DNA of 22,872 bases from Salinisphaera sp002433465 (GTDB taxonomy: Bacteria > Pseudomonadota > Gammaproteobacteria > Nevskiales > Salinisphaeraceae), in assembly GCF_040361435.1 (NCBI RefSeq), contig NZ_APNL01000031.1, forward strand, positions 1 through 22,872, read 5' to 3'. Of this stretch, positions 15,087 through 21,350 are shown piece by piece (the first letter of the stretch is position 1; the number at the start of each line of letters is the position of its first letter). The notes beneath the pieces are model-generated. The model ran no database searches. It saw only the letters and a list, made by a program, of their open reading frames with translations, and had not been told where the DNA came from. The position numbers and the translations under genes were made by a program.

Positions 15087-16402
15087 GTCTACGCTGGCGT
15101 CTTTTATTAACGCTGGGCCTGTCCTTTGCGGCGCTGTGGGGGCTCGTTGCCGTCTGGCTATATAGCGACTTGCAAGATCAGGTGCGCGATACATTGGACC
15201 AGCGTCTGGCTGCTTCCGCCCGGATGGTGGCGGGCCTGGTCGCCCAATTGCCCGACTCGGCCTGGCAAAATACGGGCGACCCTGTTCTTTCGGTACCGAG
15301 CAGCGCTGGCGTAGCGTGTCAGATCAATGCGCCCAGCGGACGCGTTCTGATGCGCACCCACGGCCAATTCGACGATGGCCTGGAGTCGCCGGCACCCGGT
15401 TTCACCGACCGCGATATCGACGGCGAACGCTGGCGCTTGTTCACCTACGTTCAGAACGGCGTGCATATCACTACCGCTGACCGACTCGTCGAGCGTAGCG
15501 CCCTCCAACGCAACGTGATCGCGGTCGCAGCTGTGCCCTTTGCCGTAGCACTGCTCGGCAGTCTGGTAGTGCTCTGGTTCGGTATAAGACGCGGACTCCG
15601 CCCGCTCGAGCGTTTGCGTGGTGAACTGTCCCGACGAGCGCCGGATACACTCACACCAGTCGAAATCGATGATGCGCCCACAGAGCTCCGACCTGCGGTC
15701 GATACGCTCAACCAGCTGCTCGTCCGAACCGGCGAGACGCTCGCCCGCGAACAGCGTTTCACCAGCGATGCCGCACACGAACTGCGCACTCCGCTGACGG
15801 CAATCAAGACTCATGTTCAGCTTGCCAAGCGGCTTGACGGAGATAAGGCTTACGCCGCGCTCGCGCAGGCCGAGGCCGGTATCGCGCGGCTGCAGCGCAC
15901 GCTCGAGCAATTGTTACTGCTCGCACGGGTCGAGGCTGGTGAGTCGCATTTCGATATGGCGCAGGCGACGAGTTCGGCGATCGCAACCGCGGCGTTGGCT
16001 GATCTGCCAAACGGCGGGCGCGTGGGGATTCATGAGAATGGTGTGGCGATACCCGTTGCGGTGCCCAAAGCGTTGGCCACCGCCGCTCTGCGCAATCTGC
16101 TCGATAACGCGCTGCGGCATACGCGAGCCGATCGTGAAGTCTCGCTGGCCATTGAGGTCAAAGCGGCGCGCGTGACGTTCGTCGTTTGCGATCAGGGTGA
16201 TTGGCCTGCCGATCGTGACACGCAACCCCTGACCCAGCGCTTCTGGCGTGGCGAGGCGACGCGCGCGGGCGCCGGCAGCGGTTTGGGTCTAACCATTGCT
16301 GCCGCGATTGCCCAGCGCTTTGCCGGCGAGCTCGTCTTCGAGCCACGTCCCGGCGGCGGCTTGGCGGTGCGTCTTTCCTGGCCCCGAGCGGCACCGTCTT
16401 AG
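15083..16402 (+). CDS. Sensor histidine kinase partner of the response regulator
   Basis: This 439-residue membrane kinase has transmembrane segments at about 8-29 and 143-167 bracketing a periplasmic sensor of about 115 residues. The sensor contains a single cysteine, Cys79. A HAMP-like linker precedes the phospho-acceptor His232 (SDAAHELRTPLTAIKTH). The ATPase domain has the N box (NLLDNALRHT, Asn342) and the GSGLGLT box (398-404). The architecture fits the QseC/PmrB/TctE group. Translation begins at a TTG (15083) that overlaps the response regulator stop, with GGAGCAGG shortly upstream. The ligand is unknown; the lone periplasmic cysteine could make it thiol- or sulfur-responsive, which is only a suggestion. 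Confidence 0.93.
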   Translation: MSLRWRLLLTLGLSFAALWGLVAVWLYSDLQDQVRDTLDQRLAASARMVAGLVAQLPDSAWQNTGDPVLSVPSSAGVACQINAPSGRVLMRTHGQFDDGLESPAPGFTDRDIDGERWRLFTYVQNGVHITTADRLVERSALQRNVIAVAAVPFAVALLGSLVVLWFGIRRGLRPLERLRGELSRRAPDTLTPVEIDDAPTELRPAVDTLNQLLVRTGETLAREQRFTSDAAHELRTPLTAIKTHVQLAKRLDGDKAYAALAQAEAGIARLQRTLEQLLLLARVEAGESHFDMAQATSSAIATAALADLPNGGRVGIHENGVAIPVAVPKALATAALRNLLDNALRHTRADREVSLAIEVKAARVTFVVCDQGDWPADRDTQPLTQRFWRGEATRAGAGSGLGLTIAAAIAQRFAGELVFEPRPGGGLAVRLSWPRAAPS

Positions 16403-16581
16403 ACGTGACCGGCCGATGACTCAAGCCGATGTCCTCACCAAATGGATCGTATATCGAGAACCGATCTAGTCGTTCAAAGTGGCGTCTCAGAATAGGAGGC
16501 GCAGGGTTTTCCCGGATACAGTCCTTAGCGGCAAGACCTTATGTTGGGTCTGCGTAACATAGAGGCATCTAGGAGATAGTA

Positions 16582-17376
16582 GTGAGGAATTCGGCATTGC
16601 CTGACGTGGTGGGCGTTGCGGCGCTGAGCACGATTTTACTGGCCGGTTGCACAGGTATGGGACGTACTGGGCCCGCTGCGGAAGTCGATGGCAGTCCCGA
16701 CAGCATGAAAACGAACGTGCTCGAGGCCGGTGCAGACGCGTTACAGACCGATGCGCCGACGGATCAACTCGATATTTATCTGGTCGGGTTCCACCCGATG
16801 AAGAACAAACCAGAAGAGCAGTTTGAGGCGCATCACTTTTGCCAGCAGGTGAACGAAGATTTCGCACAATGCTCGCTCTATGACGGTAATACGTCCCACG
16901 CGAACATGACGGGTATCGAATACATAATTTCCGAAAAACTGTTCAAGCGGCTACCGGAGAAGGAAAAGCAGTACTGGCATCCGCATAACGGTGAAATTCT
17001 TTCGGGCCAGCTTGTCGCGCCCAATCTTCCCGAAGCGGCTGACCACGAGCTGATGAAGGAGAAGATGAACAGCTACGGCAAAACTTGGCATACCTGGAAT
17101 ACAACGCATAGTGCTGAAGGAAAGGTGCAATTACCCTTAGGCGAACCGTCTCTGGCGTGGTCGTTCAACCGCTTCGGTGAGCCCAAACCTGGGTTGGTCG
17201 AGGATCGTGATAAGCGAATGAATATCGATACGGCCGACCGTCGGCGGAATCGGCAGGATCTGCTGCCTTTGGCGAAACCGCAGCAGGGCGTGGATGTGCT
17301 CAAAGGGCAGTTTCCGCGAGGCGCCCAGGCGATCCCGGGTGTCGAAGATAAGTCGTCAAACGCGCAATCGCAGTGA
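16582..17376 (+). CDS. DUF1264/OBAP-family lipoprotein
   Basis: This 264-residue protein begins with a lipoprotein signal peptide (lipobox LLAGC, lipidated Cys about residue 22). It continues with a DUF1264 domain resembling plant oil-body-associated protein: DIYLVGFHPMKN, FEAHHFCQQVNEDFAQC, GIEYIISEKLF and YWHPHNGEILSGQL. No catalytic role is established for the family; the conserved His and Cys residues could bind metal. It starts at a GTG at 16582, with AGGAG about 6 bases before. It follows the two-component system by 179 bases on the same strand and ends at a strong terminator, so it may be that system's target. The link to sulfur chemistry is unclear. Confidence 0.85.
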   Translation: MRNSALPDVVGVAALSTILLAGCTGMGRTGPAAEVDGSPDSMKTNVLEAGADALQTDAPTDQLDIYLVGFHPMKNKPEEQFEAHHFCQQVNEDFAQCSLYDGNTSHANMTGIEYIISEKLFKRLPEKEKQYWHPHNGEILSGQLVAPNLPEAADHELMKEKMNSYGKTWHTWNTTHSAEGKVQLPLGEPSLAWSFNRFGEPKPGLVEDRDKRMNIDTADRRRNRQDLLPLAKPQQGVDVLKGQFPRGAQAIPGVEDKSSNAQSQ

Positions 17377-17385
17377 ATGCATGCA

Positions 17386-17421
17386 GATCGAGGGGCTGAG
17401 CCTTAGGCCCTCGATCATTTT
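17386..17421 (+). terminator. Rho-independent terminator after the OBAP-like gene
   Basis: A perfect 9-base-pair stem (GATCGAGGG 17386-17394 with CCCTCGATC 17408-17416) with a 13-base loop is followed by ATTTT. It begins 9 bases after the stop codon of the lipoprotein gene. Confidence 0.8.
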
Positions 17422-17523
17422 CGGGTGCCTGTCGAAGCCTTACGGTTGGGGAGCGGGGACTTTATTCCCGTGCAACGCGTGACCTCGTATCGCCAGGGCG
17501 CAACGTTTGTATCCAAATAGCGC

Positions 17524-18150
17524 TTATTTGGCGGGGTGTTTGCTAGCGAGCCCACGGAAGTGCCAAGTGAGTGGTTTCGGCCCCTGGATATAGCCGGCGT
17601 CGAGCGTGTCTATGGAAAAGCCTGCGTCGGTCAGTAACTCGGGTACGTTGCGATCCAGGTGACAACCGCCTGCAATATGCCGCCACGCCGGCGTGAGGCG
17701 CTGCTGCCAACGGGCCACTTTCGCCTCCGGCGAGCGGCCATGCTCGCAGAACAACATGGTGCCGTTCGGTTTGAGCACGCGGCGCATTTCGCGCAGGGCT
17801 AAGGACGGATCGGGAATACTGCACAGGCTATAAGTCACCAGAACGGTGTCGAAATGATCGTCTTCGGCCGGTATCTGTTCGGCGCTAACGGCCATTAGCG
17901 ATACGGATAGGCGCGTTTCGGACAGCCGGCGCCGCGCACGCGGATGCATTTCAGCCGCGGGATCAAGCCCGACGATCGTATCCACGTTCGCTGGGTTGTA
18001 GTGGGGCAGGTTACGGCCGGTCCCGATACCGATTTCGAGCACACGCCCGCGCGCCTGAGGAACCAGACGCGCGCGTTCACGCTCTACGGCAGGCAGGCCG
18101 CACGCGCAATCAAGCACGTGCGGCAGGATATAGCGGTTGTACAGACCCAT
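17524..18150 (-). CDS. METTL7/TMT1-like class I SAM methyltransferase (possible thiol methyltransferase)
   Basis: This 208-residue class I methyltransferase has motif I VLEIGIGTGRN (37-47), the acidic residue Asp63 in GLDP, and a ubiE-like centre (VLVTYSLCSI, REMRRVLKPNG). The C-terminal part, with CEH (134-136), RWQQRLTPAWRHIAGGC and LDR, strongly recalls animal METTL7A/B (TMT1), which methylate thiols and are reported to act on hydrogen sulfide. Without tools I compared from memory. In this setting it might methylate sulfide or a small thiol to methanethiol or a thioether as a detoxification route. It begins 9 bases after the DUF442 gene, so it belongs to the thiosulfate dehydrogenase operon. 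A general ubiE-type methyltransferase is the alternative. Confidence 0.82.
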   Translation of the reverse strand: MGLYNRYILPHVLDCACGLPAVERERARLVPQARGRVLEIGIGTGRNLPHYNPANVDTIVGLDPAAEMHPRARRRLSETRLSVSLMAVSAEQIPAEDDHFDTVLVTYSLCSIPDPSLALREMRRVLKPNGTMLFCEHGRSPEAKVARWQQRLTPAWRHIAGGCHLDRNVPELLTDAGFSIDTLDAGYIQGPKPLTWHFRGLASKHPAK

Positions 18151-18159
18151 GCGGCAGAC

Positions 18160-18606
18160 TCAGTCGAGTTTCTTTTGTATCGCGGCGAACAGGGGCGACT
18201 CGGGGTTTAGGCCCGCATCCAAGCCGACCTGAAGCGCTTCGTCCGCGTTTTTACCCTGAAGGTAGCGTGCACGATAGGCCATAAGCCCGCCCACGCGGTT
18301 CGAGCTCCCGCAATGCACGATTGCCGGGCGCTGATCCTCTGCGAGTGCTGCGTCAAGCGTGCGCGCACTCGCGTCGTTGATGTCCTCGGGGCCGGCGACA
18401 GGAATATGAACGTAATGCATTCCTGCATCGGCTATCAGCGCGGCTTCATCGAACTCATCGAATTCGCCGGCGGGCCGCAGATTGACGACGGTTCGCACAC
18501 CGCCAGCCAACGCTTCTTTCAGCTGTGCCGCTGACGGCTGGCCGGCTGCGACCACGTTGTTCTCAAGCGGGTGGGCATTGGCTATGTTCGAAGCGTAATC
18601 GGTCAT
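18160..18606 (-). CDS. DUF442 (TIGR01244-type) sulfurtransferase/phosphatase-like protein
   Basis: This 148-residue single-domain protein has the fold of dual-specificity phosphatases. Its active-site loop is VHCGSSNRVGG with Cys99 and Arg104, a CX4R spacing typical of the DUF442 (Blh phosphatase-like) family rather than true tyrosine phosphatases. The N-terminal pattern VAAGQPSAAQLKEALAGGVRTVVNLRP is also characteristic. Members next to SQR and dioxygenase genes are annotated as sulfur transferases and probably carry persulfide on the cysteine. ATG 18606 follows AAGGAGA closely. It lies 31 bases after tsdA and could relay sulfane sulfur in the cytoplasm; no signal peptide is visible. Confidence 0.9.
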   Translation of the reverse strand: MTDYASNIANAHPLENNVVAAGQPSAAQLKEALAGGVRTVVNLRPAGEFDEFDEAALIADAGMHYVHIPVAGPEDINDASARTLDAALAEDQRPAIVHCGSSNRVGGLMAYRARYLQGKNADEALQVGLDAGLNPESPLFAAIQKKLD

Positions 18607-18637
18607 GGGGTCTCCTTCGGTTCGAATGCGCGATTGG

Positions 18638-19720
18638 TCACGGCTGGTTCACCTTGGCGGCCGTTCCCGAGGGTGGGGCATCTTGACCGAGCACGACGCC
18701 GTTCACGGTCTGGCCGTACATCGAGTGCTCGCCGTGATATTGCTCCGCGGTCTCGCTGACCGATCCGGTGAAACGCGGATCCTGCGGGCGCTCTTGGCTA
18801 TCGATAAATCGGGCCACATCCCAAGCCTGTTGATCGGATAGCGTCGCCGCGCCCAGCGGCATGTTGGCCTTGATGAAACCGGCGGCGGTGTTCACGCGAT
18901 GCATGCCCGCGCCCCAGTTGTAGGAGCGCGGTCCCCACAGAGGCGGAAACGCCAGACTGCCGTCCGCCGCTCGCTGACCTTGCCCGTCACTGCCATGACA
19001 CAGGGCGCAGTGGTCGGCGAACACCTGTTTGCCGCGTGTGAAGCTTGGTGGCTGTTCGGGGGCCTCGAGTTCGGGATAGCCGCGCCCCGGGAGATTCTTG
19101 GCAACCGGCGCGCCGCTGGCCAGCCAATAGGCATAGGACTCGAGCGCGACGAGCACCTCGTCACCGCGCGGCGGCGGTGTGCCGTTCATGCTGTAGCGAA
19201 AACAGCCTTGGATACGCTCGGCGAAATCGTTGACGTGCTTGTTCTTGCCACGATACGCGGGGTACATCGCCCACGCCGCCCAGAGCGGCGCGGAATCCGG
19301 CCGACGGCCTTCGTCTAGATGGCAATTGGCACATTGCAGGTCGTTACCGACGAATTGATCGGCGTGCTGCTGCGTGTCGGTGAAGATGTCGCGGCCTTTA
19401 CGAACCATGGCGCCGAACTCGTCGTCCGGGATCTCGCTGCGTGCGGGTGGGGCAAAATCGTCAGCCGCACTCGCAGCGCCGGGCTGCGCCGCGCCCGGAA
19501 GCGGTTCGCTTCTCTCGGACGCCGCGTTACCCGATACAGCCACGTCCTCAGATTTCGTGGCGCTCTCTGTCGTGTCGCCTCTAGCTGCGGGAGCGGCGTT
19601 CGCAGTTTTTGCCTGTGCTGGCGTCGGCGCGCTCTGATCCCGCGTGCCAACCCAGAAAATAACTGCGGCGAGCATGGCAAACGACACCGCGACCGTTAAA
19701 AGCGGAATACGATTACTCAT
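18638..19720 (-). CDS. tsdA: TsdA-type diheme thiosulfate dehydrogenase
   Basis: TsdA oxidises two thiosulfates to tetrathionate in the periplasm and can work in reverse. This 360-residue protein has an N-terminal signal or anchor helix (7-24), a low-complexity Ala/Ser/Pro linker to about residue 95 and two heme-binding sites, CANCH (Cys130-His134) and CALCH (Cys238-His242). Cys173 in IQGCFRYSMNGTPPP fits the unusual cysteine ligand of the active-site heme in TsdA, and Met287 (KANMPLG) the ligand of heme 2. The long linker suggests that the anchor is retained and the domain is tethered. Its ATG overlaps the end of the upstream cytochrome gene by 8 bases, so the two are coupled. Confidence 0.9.
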   Translation of the reverse strand: MSNRIPLLTVAVSFAMLAAVIFWVGTRDQSAPTPAQAKTANAAPAARGDTTESATKSEDVAVSGNAASERSEPLPGAAQPGAASAADDFAPPARSEIPDDEFGAMVRKGRDIFTDTQQHADQFVGNDLQCANCHLDEGRRPDSAPLWAAWAMYPAYRGKNKHVNDFAERIQGCFRYSMNGTPPPRGDEVLVALESYAYWLASGAPVAKNLPGRGYPELEAPEQPPSFTRGKQVFADHCALCHGSDGQGQRAADGSLAFPPLWGPRSYNWGAGMHRVNTAAGFIKANMPLGAATLSDQQAWDVARFIDSQERPQDPRFTGSVSETAEQYHGEHSMYGQTVNGVVLGQDAPPSGTAAKVNQP

Positions 19721-20375
19721 GATCTAGCCCCTTGGCGGGTGCCGGTGATTGCGCAGCGAAGTATTGGGCGACTGGCTTGATATCCGATTCGTCCAACTTA
19801 GCGGCGATCGACGCCATCAAACCCATGGGCCCGCCGGGTCGCTTGCCATTGCGCCAGGCCCGCAACTGACCTTCGAGATAAGCTGCTGGTTGGCCGGCGA
19901 GGGCGGGGAAGTGCTCGCCCACACCCACACCCGCCGGGCCATGGCATTGGACACACGCGGGAATATCGTTCGCCCAACGGCCATGTTCCGCGAGCTCGGC
20001 GCCAGTATCGGGTGGGTTATCCGATTGTCCTTTGCTTGCCTGCGCGCCTTCTGCGGAAAGCTGACTGTAATAGGTGGCCATCGCGCTTCGCTGGTCCGTG
20101 GACAACGCACTAGCAATCGGCTGCATGACCGCATTCTCGCGCGCGCCGCTGGCGAAGGCGTCGAGCTGCGCCTCGAGATAGGGCGCGCCGAGCCCGGCAA
20201 GGCGGGGAAAGCCGGCGGCCGCATTGCCTTCGCCATGCGCGCCATGGCAGCTACTACAGGGCGCGATGTTCTCGCCGAGGCCTTGATTCGCTATATCGCT
20301 TGGACTTGCCTGTACCCAAGGCGAGACCGATAGAAGCCACACAAGCGCAGAAAGGGTGCATTTACGTATTGCCAT
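19713..20375 (-). CDS. tsdB: Diheme cytochrome c (c4-like), probable TsdB electron acceptor
   Basis: This 220-residue exported cytochrome has a signal peptide cleaved near residue 23 (WVQA). It has two similar heme domains with CSSCH (Cys40-His44) and CVQCH (Cys141-His145), and Met84 and Met184 or Met187 as likely sixth ligands. Diheme cytochromes encoded next to tsdA (TsdB) accept electrons from thiosulfate oxidation and pass them toward terminal oxidases. I start at MAIRKC (20375) because GGAGG lies 8 bases upstream; an ATG eight codons earlier lacks such a site. It overlaps tsdA by 8 bases and heads the operon with DUF442 and the methyltransferase. The symbol is by position and type, not by a specific signature. 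Confidence 0.85.
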   Translation of the reverse strand: MAIRKCTLSALVWLLSVSPWVQASPSDIANQGLGENIAPCSSCHGAHGEGNAAAGFPRLAGLGAPYLEAQLDAFASGARENAVMQPIASALSTDQRSAMATYYSQLSAEGAQASKGQSDNPPDTGAELAEHGRWANDIPACVQCHGPAGVGVGEHFPALAGQPAAYLEGQLRAWRNGKRPGGPMGLMASIAAKLDESDIKPVAQYFAAQSPAPAKGLDHE

Positions 20376-20404
20376 TGTTAGAGCCTCCGCTTGGACCATT
20401 ACAT

Positions 20405-20422
20405 CGTACCCCTACACGTATC
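20405..20422. promoter_or_regulatory. Degenerate CsoR/CstR-type operator between tsdB and tauE
   Basis: CGTACCCCTACACGTATC agrees with the site at 5239-5256 at 12 of 18 positions, including an intact TACCCCTA core, but the second G tract is lost. It sits between the divergent thiosulfate operon and the tauE-like gene. A TATACT (20425-20430) that could be the -10 of tauE follows three bases later. It may be a weak or decayed site. Confidence 0.4.
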
Positions 20423-20495
20423 TGTATACTACCGAGGCATAAAGATAGAGCAATTAGTTCTATAGAAATTGATATCCAGATGGTGGATGAGCGCC

Positions 20496-21317
20496 ATGAG
20501 TGTGATTTTCGGAGTTCTTGTAGGCCTTGCCCTTGGCCTGACAGGCGGAGGCGGTTCGATTTTCGCAGTGCCGCTATTGATTTACGGCCTCGGCGAACCG
20601 GCGCAGGCTGCGATAGCGGTATCGCTCGGCGCAGTCGCAATTACCGCGGCGTTTGGCGCAGCAGAGTCTTATTGGCGGGGCTTAATCGAGCTCAGGGCAG
20701 GACTCATCTTTGCAGTGGCAGGAGTTGCGACTGCGCCCGTCGGGGTCTATCTGGGCGATCTAGTTGACGAAGCTACGATTACGGCGCTATTCGCTGGCGT
20801 GATGATCCTCGTGGCTACAAGGATGTTTCGAAGCGCGCGCCGTGCGGGTGATGACTCGAAAGTCGTACGGGCGAGGCCGGCCGCCGACGCTCATGACGAC
20901 CCGGGCACCGTTTGTCACTACAGCCGCGATGGCCAACTCCGGCTGAACGCGCCATGTAGCGCAGCGCTTGTAGCCGTCGGAGTTCTCGTCGGTGTCCTCT
21001 CCGGCTTTTTCGGCGTGGGTGGCGGCTTTCTAATCGTACCGGCGCTGATCATGATCACCGAAATGGGAATTCACAGAGCGGTCGCGACTTCCCTTTTGGT
21101 GATTACGCTTATTGGGTTATCCGGACTCACATCAGCGGTTTTTTCCGGTCGTGATATCGACTGGGCACTGACCGGCTTATTCATACTCGGTGGTGTTTTG
21201 GGCATGATCGGAGGCCGTACGTTGTCACGGTATATAGCTGGTCCGTCGCTGCAACTGGCTTTTTCGATCGCCATGCTGCTCACTGCCGGCTACATGATCC
21301 TCAAAACGTTCTCGTAA
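20496..21317 (+). CDS. TauE/SafE-family sulfite or sulfur-anion exporter
   Basis: This membrane permease of about 273 residues has two repeated halves, each opening with a glycine-rich motif: GLTGGGGSIFAVPLLIYG (14-31) and GFFGVGGGFLIVPALI (170-185). That pattern is typical of the TauE/SafE (formerly DUF81) family. Members export sulfite, sulfoacetate or other organosulfur anions, and several sit beside sulfide-oxidation genes. About eight transmembrane segments are seen. A hydrophilic linker (about 115-150) between the halves contains Cys140 and His141. I start at MSVIFG (20496) because GGTGG lies 9 bases upstream; ATG 20487 or TTG 20469 are possible. It could expel sulfite made by the dioxygenase. 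Confidence 0.88.
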   Translation: MSVIFGVLVGLALGLTGGGGSIFAVPLLIYGLGEPAQAAIAVSLGAVAITAAFGAAESYWRGLIELRAGLIFAVAGVATAPVGVYLGDLVDEATITALFAGVMILVATRMFRSARRAGDDSKVVRARPAADAHDDPGTVCHYSRDGQLRLNAPCSAALVAVGVLVGVLSGFFGVGGGFLIVPALIMITEMGIHRAVATSLLVITLIGLSGLTSAVFSGRDIDWALTGLFILGGVLGMIGGRTLSRYIAGPSLQLAFSIAMLLTAGYMILKTFS

Positions 21318-21350
21318 TTCAGGAATTACACTAGACCAATGGCCGCATTC

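Noticed and set aside
17513..17531. Perfect 7-base inverted repeat (CCAAATA/TATTTGG) at the end of the methyltransferase gene
   Set aside because: It is AT-rich with a weak stem and no U tract downstream in the direction of transcription. It is probably chance and not a terminator.
21314..21329. Inverted repeat GTAATT/AATTAC at the tauE stop as a terminator
   Set aside because: Six AT-rich pairs with no following T run. It is too weak to call.
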